Assembly (NCBI RefSeq): GCF_001421885.1
Contig: NZ_LMLH01000031.1
Coordinates: 89,285-153,284, forward strand
Origin: Pseudomonas sp. Leaf48
GTDB taxonomy: Bacteria > Pseudomonadota > Gammaproteobacteria > Pseudomonadales > Pseudomonadaceae
DNA: 64,000 nt
Direction of reading: 5' to 3'
Shown: positions 50,624 through 58,383 of the stretch, piece after piece
Layout: the number at the start of each line of letters is the position of its first letter
Numbering within the stretch: the first letter of the stretch is position 1
The notes under the pieces: model-generated
What the model was told of the DNA's origin: nothing
The model's database searches: none
Seen by the model: only the letters and a program-made list of their open reading frames with translations
Made by a program: the position numbers and the translations under genes

Positions 50624-51523
50624 TTATTGCGCGCTACGGGCCCGGGCCACACGGGAACCTGTAGGTCGGCCCAATACAGTGCAGATTTGCTGACCGGCGA
50701 GCACCAGGGCGTCCAGGTCAATGCCGGTTTCGATACCCAGGCCATTGAGCAGATACACCACGTCTTCGGTGGCGACGTTACCGCTGGCGCCCTTGGCGTA
50801 TGGGCAACCACCGAGGCCGGCGATGGAACTGTCGAACACCGCGATACCTTCCAGCAGGCTGGCGTAGATGTTGGCTACCGCCTGGCCATAGGTGTCGTGG
50901 AAATGTCCGGCCAGTTTGTCCCGGGGTACCTCGGCGGTGACCGCGTCAAACATCTTGCGGGTGGCACCTGCGGTGCCGGTGCCGATGGTGTCACCCAGAG
51001 AGACTTCATAGCAGCCCATGGCATAGAGCTCGCGGGCCACCAGTGCTACCTGTTGCGGTGAAACATCGCCTTCATAGGGGCAGCCCAGCACGCAGGACAC
51101 ATAACCGCGCACACTCACCCCGTGTTGTCTGGCAGCGTCCATGATTGGCACGAAGCGCGCCAGGCTTTCGCTGATCGAGCAATTGATGTTGCGCTGGGAA
51201 AACGCTTCGGATGCTGCCGCAAACACCGCTACCTCCTTGACCCCGGCGGCGAGAGCGTCTTCAAAACCACGCAGGTTGGGCGCGAGCGCGCCGTACACCA
51301 CTCCGGGTTTGCGCTGGATCTGCGCGAAGACTTCAGCGGAACCGGCCATCTGCGGCACCCACTTTGGGGACACGAAGCTGCCGACTTCTATATAGCCAAG
51401 CCCGGCGGCGGTCAGTGCGTCCACCAGTTGCACCTTATCGGTAACACTGATGGGTTGGGCTTCGTTTTGCAGGCCGTCGCGGGGACCGACTTCGACAATG
51501 CGTACGTGGGTGGGGAGGGACAT
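50624..51523 (-). CDS. liuE: Hydroxymethylglutaryl-CoA lyase
   Basis: A 299-residue TIM-barrel lyase splitting HMG-CoA into acetyl-CoA and acetoacetate, last step of leucine breakdown (also called mvaB). I take ATG 51523; an upstream continuation runs through a REP and is not coding. Motifs: VGPRDGLQNE (catalytic Arg, Asp), GHFHDTYGQA (metal His) and the Cys loop GGCPYAKGASGNVATED. It is on the same strand as liuR, 181 bases downstream of that gene, with a REP between. Confidence 0.93.
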   Translation of the reverse strand: MSLPTHVRIVEVGPRDGLQNEAQPISVTDKVQLVDALTAAGLGYIEVGSFVSPKWVPQMAGSAEVFAQIQRKPGVVYGALAPNLRGFEDALAAGVKEVAVFAAASEAFSQRNINCSISESLARFVPIMDAARQHGVSVRGYVSCVLGCPYEGDVSPQQVALVARELYAMGCYEVSLGDTIGTGTAGATRKMFDAVTAEVPRDKLAGHFHDTYGQAVANIYASLLEGIAVFDSSIAGLGGCPYAKGASGNVATEDVVYLLNGLGIETGIDLDALVLAGQQICTVLGRPTGSRVARARSAQ

Positions 51524-51578
51524 GGGATTGGACCTGTGTGATTGTCTGAATACAGAGAGAACCTTGTAGGACCAAGCT

Positions 51579-51675
51579 TTTGTGGCGAGGGGGCTTGCCC
51601 CCGTTGGACTGCGCAGCAGTCCCATTTTCTGGGGCCGCTCCGCGACCCAACGGGGGCAAGCCCCCTCGCCACAAA
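51579..51675. repeat. Inverted repeat, REP family B, between liuR and liuE
   Basis: TTTGTGGCGAGGGGGCTTGC and GCAAGCCCCCTCGCCACAAA are exact reverse complements; the inner centre contains nested CTGCGCAGCAG. Confidence 0.85.
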
Positions 51676-51704
51676 GGCTCGCTCTCGCAGTGGGTCGTGC
51701 TGGC

Positions 51705-52106
51705 TTACTGGACCGCTTGCTGGTTTTCGATGGTTTGCTCCAGCGCCTGCACGCAGCGCTCTTGCGCAGTATCGAGTTCCAGTTTCATCTGTTCGATGTC
51801 CAGCAACTGCTGCTCAAGCTGCTCGCGGCGCTCGCTAATTTTCGCCAGCATGCTGTGCAGTTGCTTGGTGTTGCCGCTGGACGGGTCATAGAGCTCGATC
51901 AGCTCACGGCATTCGGCCAGCGAGAAGCCAATGCGCTTGCCCCGCAGGATCAGCTTCAGGCTGACCTTGTCGCGGGGCGAATAAATACGTTCCTGACCAC
52001 GGCGTTCGGGGCTGAGCAAACCTTGCTCTTCATAAAAGCGAATGGCCCGGGTGGTGATGTCGAGCTCGCGGGCGAGGTCGGAAATACTGTAGGTCTGGCT
52101 GCTCAT
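51705..52106 (-). CDS. liuR: MerR-family regulator of the liu genes
   Basis: A 133-residue MerR-type regulator. The N-terminal winged HTH is YSISDLARELDITTRAIRFYEEQGLL and the RRGQERIYSPRDKVSLKLIL wing follows. A C-terminal coiled coil (about residues 80-125) makes the dimer. LiuR represses liu genes until a leucine-pathway CoA ester is bound. A LiuR-like palindrome (52149-52164) lies 43 bases upstream of its own start, so it is likely autoregulated. The regulator is about 4 kb from liuA with other genes between. Confidence 0.9.
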   Translation of the reverse strand: MSSQTYSISDLARELDITTRAIRFYEEQGLLSPERRGQERIYSPRDKVSLKLILRGKRIGFSLAECRELIELYDPSSGNTKQLHSMLAKISERREQLEQQLLDIEQMKLELDTAQERCVQALEQTIENQQAVQ

Positions 52107-52148
52107 GGACGCGCTCGCAAAAGGTCATGGCGCTAAGCTAATGGCAGG

Positions 52149-52164
52149 TTGACGTTTACGTCAA
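52149..52164. promoter_or_regulatory. LiuR-type operator upstream of liuR
   Basis: TTGACGTTTACGTCAA is a near-perfect palindrome and shares the ACGTNNACGT core with the two liuA sites. Confidence 0.75.
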
Positions 52165-52193
52165 GCGGCAGGTTTTTTTGCTGCTCTTGCTGG

Positions 52194-52292
52194 CCCCATC
52201 GCGAGCAGGCTCGCTCACACAATGGACATTCATTGAGCACACAATCTGTGTATTACAAGTATCCCTCTGGGAGCGAGTCTGCTCGCGATAGG
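52194..52292. repeat. REP-like inverted repeat
   Basis: CCATCGCGAGCAGGCTCGCT and, at the far end, AGCGAGTCTGCTCGCGATAG are nearly exact reverse complements, a variant of family A. Lies between liuR and the LysR gene. Confidence 0.7.
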
Positions 52293-52311
52293 AGCAACCC
52301 GGTATTTAGCC

Positions 52312-53241
52312 CTACACTTTCTCGAGCTTTTTCTCCTGCGCCGTCACCTGCTGGCACAACTCGATCATCTGCTCACGCATCCAGCGGTTGGCCGGGTCCT
52401 GATCGGTGCTTTCATGCCAGTAGAGGTGGGTTTCCACGGGCGGTACATCGTTGACCGGCAGATAAAAGGCATGCAGATCATTGCGGCGGGCAAACCGCTC
52501 CGGCACGGTCATGACCATGTCCGTTTGCTGCAACACCTGGGACGCCATCAGATAGTGTTGGGAACGCAGGGCGATCTTGCGCTGGATGCCCATCTTGCCC
52601 AGCGCCAGGTCGACATAGCCCAGGCCGCTGCGGCGACTGGAAATATGAACATGGGTCAGCCCCAGATAATCATCGAGGGTGAATTTCTCTTTGCCCGCCA
52701 GCGGGTGCCCCTTGCGCATGGCGCACACATAGCGGTCTTCCATCAACTTGACATGGCGCACCTGCGGATCGGTGTTGAGCGGTGCATCCACGGCGAAGTC
52801 GAGTCGACCAGCGGCCAGCTCCTTGGTGGTTTCCCGGCGCTTGGACAGGAAACTCTCGATGATCACCGTCGGCGCCAGGCGGCGCAGGCGCTGGAACAGC
52901 GGTGGCAGGATCACCGCTTCAGTGAGGTCGGTCATGCTGATGCGGTAGGTCTTGGCCGCCTGCAGCGGGTTGAAAATGCGGCTTTCCTGCACTGATACGC
53001 GCAGCAGCGAGAGCGCGTTGCGCACCGGGCCTATGATGTTCTGGGCCATGGGCGTGGGCACCATGCCTTGGGCGGTGCGCACGAACAACGGGTCGTTGAA
53101 GGTCTCGCGCAGGCGGGCCAGGGCGTTCGACACGGCCGGTTGGGTAATGCCGACAATCTGTCCGGCGCGGGTCAGGTTGGCTTCGGTGTAGATCGCGTCG
53201 AAGACGATGAAAAGGTTGAGGTCGACCTTGCTCAGATTCAT
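52312..53241 (-). CDS. LysR-type regulator
   Basis: A 309-residue LTTR. HTH NLFIVFDAIYTEANLTRAGQ then ITQPAVSNALARLRETFNDP, a NodD/LeuO-like subtype. Effector domain follows from about residue 95. Divergent from an acyl-CoA dehydrogenase across 178 bases, so it probably regulates that gene. The last residues (KKLEKV) run into the intergenic REP edge. Confidence 0.87.
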   Translation of the reverse strand: MNLSKVDLNLFIVFDAIYTEANLTRAGQIVGITQPAVSNALARLRETFNDPLFVRTAQGMVPTPMAQNIIGPVRNALSLLRVSVQESRIFNPLQAAKTYRISMTDLTEAVILPPLFQRLRRLAPTVIIESFLSKRRETTKELAAGRLDFAVDAPLNTDPQVRHVKLMEDRYVCAMRKGHPLAGKEKFTLDDYLGLTHVHISSRRSGLGYVDLALGKMGIQRKIALRSQHYLMASQVLQQTDMVMTVPERFARRNDLHAFYLPVNDVPPVETHLYWHESTDQDPANRWMREQMIELCQQVTAQEKKLEKV

Positions 53242-53419
53242 TGCGCTGCGCTCTTGTTATCAAGGTTTCTTTACGTGACCCGAGGGCCTTGGCGATAAGC
53301 CGATCATATATCGGTGATGAATGTTTATACACGCTGAGAATAGGCTAGGTAAATTTTCATGGCTGTTCTAGCATCGATTGCATGATCTAAACAACCTCCC
53401 CCAAGAAGGTATCTTGCTC

Positions 53420-54649
53420 ATGGATTTCGCTTATTCGCCCAAGGTTCAGGAACTGCGTGAGCGCGTGACTGCGTTCATGGACACCTACGTTTATCCGGCT
53501 GAAGCCGTGTTCGAGCGCCAGGTCGCAGAGGGTGATCGCTGGCAGCCGACTGCGATCATGGAAGAACTCAAACTCAAGGCCAAGGCAGAAGGCCTGTGGA
53601 ATTTGTTTCTGCCTGAGTCCGAACTCGGCGCCGGCCTGAGCAACCTCGAATACGCGCCGTTGGCGGAAATCATGGGGCGCTCGCTGCTGGGACCTGAGCC
53701 GTTCAACTGTTCGGCTCCAGACACCGGCAACATGGAAGTGCTGGTGCGTTACGCCAACGAAGAACAGAAGCAACGCTGGCTCGAGCCACTGCTGCGTGGC
53801 GAGATCCGTTCGGCATTCGCCATGACCGAGCCTGACGTTGCGTCCTCTGACGCCACCAACATGGCCGCCCGCGCCGTGCGCGATGGCGACGAGTGGGTGA
53901 TCAACGGCAAGAAATGGTGGACTTCCGGCGCCTGCGACCCGCGCTGCAAGATCATGATATTCATGGGCCTGAGCAATCCTGACGCGCCGCGCCATGCGCA
54001 GCACTCGATGATCCTCGTGCCGGTGGACACTCCCGGCGTGAAGATCGTGCGACCGCTGCCGGTGTTCGGCTACGACGATGCGCCGCATGGCCACGCCGAG
54101 GTGCTGTTCGAAAACGTCCGGGTGCCGTACGAAAACGTCCTGCTGGGCGAAGGACGCGGCTTCGAAATCGCCCAGGGCCGCCTTGGTCCGGGCCGGATTC
54201 ACCACTGCATGCGCTCGGTCGGCATGGCCGAGCGTGCGCTGGAACTGATGTGCAAACGCTCGGTCAGCCGTACCGCATTCGGCAAGCCGCTGGCACGCCT
54301 GGGCGGTAACATCGACAAGATTGCCGACTCGCGCATGGAAATCGACATGGCTCGCCTGTTGACCTTGAAAGCGGCCTACATGATGGACACTGTCGGCAAC
54401 AAAGTGGCCAAGAGCGAAATTGCGCAGATCAAGGTCGTAGCGCCAAACGTGGCACTGCGAGTGATCGACCGGGCGATCCAGATTCATGGCGGGGCAGGGG
54501 TTTCCAACGATTTCCCGCTGGCCTACATGTACGCCATGCAGCGCACCCTGCGTCTGGCCGACGGCCCGGACGAAGTGCATCGCGCAGCGATCGGCAAATT
54601 CGAGATCGGCAAATATGTGCCCAAAGAGATGATGCGTAGCGAGCATTGA
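53420..54649 (+). CDS. Acyl-CoA dehydrogenase, ACAD10/11-like
   Basis: A 409-residue acyl-CoA dehydrogenase from ATG 53420 (AAGAAGG lies 11 bases upstream). The FAD motif AMTEPDVASSDATN and the end RTLRLADGPDEVHRAAIGKF are typical of the ACAD10/11-like branch, which in animals works on 4-hydroxy acids. It is a single gene divergent from a LysR regulator; no aminoglycoside-phosphotransferase-like kinase partner is in view. Substrate uncertain. Confidence 0.9.
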   Translation: MDFAYSPKVQELRERVTAFMDTYVYPAEAVFERQVAEGDRWQPTAIMEELKLKAKAEGLWNLFLPESELGAGLSNLEYAPLAEIMGRSLLGPEPFNCSAPDTGNMEVLVRYANEEQKQRWLEPLLRGEIRSAFAMTEPDVASSDATNMAARAVRDGDEWVINGKKWWTSGACDPRCKIMIFMGLSNPDAPRHAQHSMILVPVDTPGVKIVRPLPVFGYDDAPHGHAEVLFENVRVPYENVLLGEGRGFEIAQGRLGPGRIHHCMRSVGMAERALELMCKRSVSRTAFGKPLARLGGNIDKIADSRMEIDMARLLTLKAAYMMDTVGNKVAKSEIAQIKVVAPNVALRVIDRAIQIHGGAGVSNDFPLAYMYAMQRTLRLADGPDEVHRAAIGKFEIGKYVPKEMMRSEH

Positions 54650-54678
54650 TCAACACAAGTTCTGTGCTGATCACCGGC

Positions 54679-54889
54679 TGTGGCGAGCGGGCTACCTTGT
54701 GGCGAGGGGGTTTGCCTGTGGCGAGGGGGCTACCTGTGGCGAGGGGGCTTGCCTGTGGCGAGGGGGCTTGCCCCCGATGGGTGGCGAAGCCACCCCCCCC
54801 ATAACCACCAACGCGGTTTTACAAATAAACCGCGTGCTATGTTTTAAGGGCTGCTGCGCAACCCAGCGGGGGCAAGCCCCCTCGCCACA
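54679..54889. repeat. Tandem REP family B array followed by a palindrome
   Basis: Five copies of TGTGGCGAG(G/C)GGG begin at 54679, 54698, 54717, 54735 and 54754, a period of 18-19 bases. The last one is the left arm of a full palindrome ending CCCCCTCGCCACAG at 54890. It fills most of the 337-base gap between the convergent acyl-CoA dehydrogenase and PstS-OmpA genes. No gene is hidden there. Confidence 0.85.
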
Positions 54890-54986
54890 GAAAACCCTTT
54901 GCACAGGTAGTTTCTTGAGACAGCAAGCCCCCTTGCACAGAAAGCTCCTCGCCACAGCAGGTCCCTCGAGCCACATTTGGCAGTGT

Positions 54987-56327
54987 TCAGTACACCCAAA
55001 CCTCAACCCGCCGATTCTTGATCCGCCCCTCATCCGCGCTGTTGGCCGCCACCGGCATCTCGGCGCCAAAGCCGCGAATCTCGCGCAATACCACACCGCT
55101 TTTCACCAGTTCCCGTCGCACCGCCATGGCCCGCAGTTTCGACAACAGATCAGCGCGCCCCGGATCGCTCTTGGCGTCTCCAAAGCCGACCAGTGTCACC
55201 TTTCGATCGGTTTTTTCGTGCTGCTTTATATAGTCGAGCACCCGTGACAGATCCTGTCGGGCCTTGTTGTCCAGGCTGGCGCTGCCTTCCTCGAAACGGA
55301 AATTCACCGACAGGCGCTGGGCGTGACGGCTCAGGGCCTGGTACCCCTCCGGCATCAACGCATTAGGGCTGACGGCCATGGCCTGGACCGTCTGCGCGAT
55401 AAAACCGTTGGCGGCGACGATCGCCTGGCCTTTACCACTTTGGGCGAAGGCCGTCAGTGCCTGTGCCCAAGGATTTTTCCCTCTCGGCGGCAAGTAGAAA
55501 AACAGCCGGCGCGATAATGGGTAGTCTTCCGTGGCGATCAGATTGTTGAGCGCCAGCATGGCTTGCGATTGGCCGTCGGCAATTGCCACAGCCTTGGCCT
55601 GACGCACATAGGGCAGGCCAATAAAACCGATGCCTTGCGGATCGCTGCTGACCGCATCGGACAACTGTTCGCTGGACTCGAAGCGTGTTGCTGAGCTACT
55701 CAGGTTTTTTCCACGGCCACTGAGCACCAGTTCCTTGAAGGTGTCGTAGGTACCGGATTGATCATCGCGCGCATACAGATGAATGGTCCCGCCGCTGCCG
55801 CCGACTTCTTCCCAGGTTTTGGCTTCGCCATTGAAAATCCGCGCCAGTTGCACGATGTCCAGTTGCTGCAGCGGATTTTTCGGGTGGAGGATGATCGCCA
55901 GGCCGTCGATGGCGATGACCTGTTCGGCGCCAGGGCTTTTCAGATCACCAAGGGATTCCAGGTCGACCAGTTCGCTGTCCTTGATCGGGCGTGACGAGGC
56001 GGCGAGGTCGGCGTTGGCGGTTTTCAGGGCGATGAAGCCGGTGCTGGAACCGTGGGCGGCGACTTCCACCACTACTCGGCGACCCTGTGCGGTTTCGCCG
56101 ACAATGCGCAGTTCGTTGTCGTTGTCTGCGGTTTCGCGGTGGATGTTGCGCAGGCCTTGTTCGTGCAGCAGTCCTTCGACCAGTGCCGGGCCCAGTGCGG
56201 CACCGATGGTGTTGGAACCCTGGATGCGCAGCACCGGCCCTTGATCGGGCACCGGCAAGTCACTGGCCGAGGCGTTTTGTGCCAAGCCAGCGCATAACGT
56301 CAACAGGAGCAACACGCGCAGCATCAT
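54987..56327 (-). CDS. PstS-like phosphate-binding / OmpA-domain fusion protein
   Basis: A 446-residue exported protein from ATG 56327 (AAAGGTG five bases upstream). Signal peptide to about NASAS-DLPV. Residues 25-310 form a phosphate-binding-protein-like domain (LRIQGSNTIG; AAHGSSTGF; ARDDQSGTYDTF), and residues 335-446 an OmpA peptidoglycan-binding domain (VNFRFEEGSASLDNKARQDL; GFGDAKSD; LSKLRAMAVRREL; NRRVEVWVY). It would tether an anion-binding module to the cell wall. No Pst permease genes are near, so the ligand may not be plain phosphate. Confidence 0.87.
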   Translation of the reverse strand: MMLRVLLLLTLCAGLAQNASASDLPVPDQGPVLRIQGSNTIGAALGPALVEGLLHEQGLRNIHRETADNDNELRIVGETAQGRRVVVEVAAHGSSTGFIALKTANADLAASSRPIKDSELVDLESLGDLKSPGAEQVIAIDGLAIILHPKNPLQQLDIVQLARIFNGEAKTWEEVGGSGGTIHLYARDDQSGTYDTFKELVLSGRGKNLSSSATRFESSEQLSDAVSSDPQGIGFIGLPYVRQAKAVAIADGQSQAMLALNNLIATEDYPLSRRLFFYLPPRGKNPWAQALTAFAQSGKGQAIVAANGFIAQTVQAMAVSPNALMPEGYQALSRHAQRLSVNFRFEEGSASLDNKARQDLSRVLDYIKQHEKTDRKVTLVGFGDAKSDPGRADLLSKLRAMAVRRELVKSGVVLREIRGFGAEMPVAANSADEGRIKNRRVEVWVY

Positions 56328-56413
56328 GCCGGCACCTTTCAAAGTGGAAGGAAGTGCCGGGAGATTAAGTCAGTAAGGTTTCCGAAAAATGACACTTTTC
56401 GGTGATTGTCTTT

Positions 56414-56503
56414 TGTGGGAACGGGCTTGCTCGCGAAAGCGGTGTTTCAGTCGACTTTAATGCTGATTGACACACCGCATTCGCGAGCAAGCCCGCTCCC
56501 ACA
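56414..56503. repeat. REPIN, family A
   Basis: TGTGGGAACGGGCTTGCTCG and CGAGCAAGCCCGCTCCCACA head to head, with a GCGGTGT/ACACCGC inner pair. Placed between two co-directional genes (xthA and the PstS-OmpA fusion). Confidence 0.85.
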
Positions 56504-56527
56504 AGAGATTAATGCAGGCTTTAGGGA

Positions 56528-57340
56528 TCAGCTCAACTCAAGCCAGATCGGCGCATGATCCGAAGGCTTTTCCATGCCGCGCAGTTCGTAGTCCACCCCT
56601 GCAGCCTTGACCCGTGGCAGCAAGCCGTGGGAGGCGAGGATCACGTCGATGCGCAGGCCACGCTTGGGCTGGTCTTCGAAGCCGCGACTGCGATAGTCGA
56701 ACCAGCTGAACATGTCGGTCACATCCGGGTTCAGGTGGCGGAAGCTGTCGGTCAGGCCCCAGTTCTTCAGACGTGCCATCCACTCGCGCTCTTCCGGCAG
56801 GAAGCTGCATTTGCCGGTTTTCAACCAGCGCTTCATGTTGTCCGGACCGATGCCGATGTCGCAGTCTTCCGGAGATATATTCACATCCCCCATCACCACC
56901 AGCGGCTGGTCGTTCTTGAACTGGCTTTCCAGCAACTGCTGCAAGTCATTGTAGAAACGTTGCTTGGCCGGGAATTTGGTCGGATGGTCACGGCTTTCGC
57001 CCTGTGGGAAATAGCCGTTCATGATGGTGATCGGCACACCGTTGGCGTCGGCAAAGGTGCCCCAGATAAAGCGCCGCTGGGCGTCTTCTTCGTCGGTGGC
57101 AAAACCTTTGTGCAGCGCCAGCGGTTCCTGGCGCGAGAGCAGGGCGACGCCGTAGTGACCTTTCTGGCCATGGAAGTACACGTGATAACCCAGCGCCTGA
57201 ACCTCGGCCAGCGGGAACTGTTCGTCGTGGACCTTGGTTTCCTGCAACCCGATCACATCGGGTTGATGCTTGTCGATCAGCGCCGCCAGCTGATGGGGAC
57301 GGGCGCGCAGCCCGTTGATGTTGAAGGAGACGATCTTCAT
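56528..57340 (-). CDS. xthA: Exonuclease III
   Basis: A 270-residue endonuclease/exonuclease/phosphatase-fold enzyme acting at abasic sites in DNA repair. MKIVSFNINGLRAR start, GLQETKVHDEQFP (metal Glu), the NGYFPQGESRDH Tyr loop, GDVNISPEDCDIGI, and the C-terminal RIDVILAS and PSDHAPIW with Asp and His. I start at ATG 57340; residues further upstream come from a REP palindrome. Confidence 0.95.
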   Translation of the reverse strand: MKIVSFNINGLRARPHQLAALIDKHQPDVIGLQETKVHDEQFPLAEVQALGYHVYFHGQKGHYGVALLSRQEPLALHKGFATDEEDAQRRFIWGTFADANGVPITIMNGYFPQGESRDHPTKFPAKQRFYNDLQQLLESQFKNDQPLVVMGDVNISPEDCDIGIGPDNMKRWLKTGKCSFLPEEREWMARLKNWGLTDSFRHLNPDVTDMFSWFDYRSRGFEDQPKRGLRIDVILASHGLLPRVKAAGVDYELRGMEKPSDHAPIWLELS

Positions 57341-57446
57341 GGTCGGCAGTCCTGGCAAAAGGGCGATGCTAGCTGACATGGGAGAATGGGGCCAGTGTTG
57401 GGGGAGGGATTGCTGTTTATCCAGCAATACGTGTAGCGGCGGTGAT

Positions 57447-57533
57447 GGCCTCTTCGCGAGCAAGCCCGCTCCCACATTTGATCTTCAGCGTTCACGCGAT
57501 CAATGTGGGAGCGGGCTTGCTCGCGAAGAGGCC
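57447..57533. repeat. REP pair, family A, outward orientation
   Basis: GGCCTCTTCGCGAGCAAGCC and its reverse complement ending at 57533 surround a 29-base centre. The divergent interval 57341-57667 between xthA and the acetyltransferase holds this element and otherwise nothing I can name. Confidence 0.85.
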
Positions 57534-57667
57534 AGTGCAGCCAACCTATGGATTGACTGACTGATCTCTGAGTCTGGTCTATACCTTTGGGGGAACTGTG
57601 TTGCCACCCAAAGGCTCGTACCAATAAGAGTGCAGCCATTCGAGCTGCACCGGGGAGAACGACCGTC

Positions 57668-58318
57668 ATGCCCGAAACCTCCACCGCCATCGCCGATATT
57701 CACATGCTCGACAGCGGCTATTCCCGCGAAGCCCGCTCGCTGCTGTACCAGGCCTATCGACACGAGCCAACCTTCAACTACCTGTTCGAAGCCGAGCGCC
57801 CGGGTTATGAGCAGCGGGTCCGCGCGACCATACGCGAACTGGTGACACAACACTTTCTCCAGGACCTGCCGGCCATCGGCCTGCTGGTTAACGACCGCCT
57901 GATTGGCATCGCGCTGATTGCGCCGCCGCAACGTCGCCTGGGTATCACTGAAAGCTGGGCCTGGCGCCTGCGCATGGTCTTGAGTACCGGTTTTCGTTGC
58001 ACGCGTCGCTACCTGCAATATCACTCTGATGTTGCCGCCTGCTTGCCGAACGATTCGGTGCATGTCCTGCCGTTGCTGGGGGTTCATCCGCAATTTCAGG
58101 GCAAGCATTTTGGCGAACAGCTGCTGCAAGCCGTGCACAACTGGTGCGCGGTGGATGAAAACTCTCAGGGCGTGATTCTCGACACGGGTAATCCACGTTA
58201 CCTGGAGTTCTATAAGCGTCAGGGTTACGAGGAAATCGGCGAGGTCGCAATAGGACCGATTCGCGAACACGTTTTTTTTCACCCTAATCCGCAGGTTTTA
58301 CATTCGGCAACGGCATAA
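57668..58318 (+). CDS. GNAT-family acetyltransferase
   Basis: A 216-residue N-acetyltransferase from ATG 57668. The acetyl-CoA-binding strand-loop is VLPLLGVHPQFQGKHFGEQLL (motif A), followed by ILDTGNPRYLEFYKRQGYEE, typical of GNATs. Substrate unknown; a role on a small amine or a protein N-terminus is possible. It precedes tamA by 65 bases in the same direction, but a functional link is not evident. Confidence 0.87.
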   Translation: MPETSTAIADIHMLDSGYSREARSLLYQAYRHEPTFNYLFEAERPGYEQRVRATIRELVTQHFLQDLPAIGLLVNDRLIGIALIAPPQRRLGITESWAWRLRMVLSTGFRCTRRYLQYHSDVAACLPNDSVHVLPLLGVHPQFQGKHFGEQLLQAVHNWCAVDENSQGVILDTGNPRYLEFYKRQGYEEIGEVAIGPIREHVFFHPNPQVLHSATA

Positions 58319-58383
58319 GCCGCGAACTTTTTTGGCGAGTCACGCTCTATCGCGCTCCCAAGCTCGTGATAGCATCCGCGCCT

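Noticed and set aside
54679..54780. CRISPR-like regular repeats
   Set aside because: The 18-19 base period leaves no room for spacers, and the unit is a REP arm; no cas genes present.
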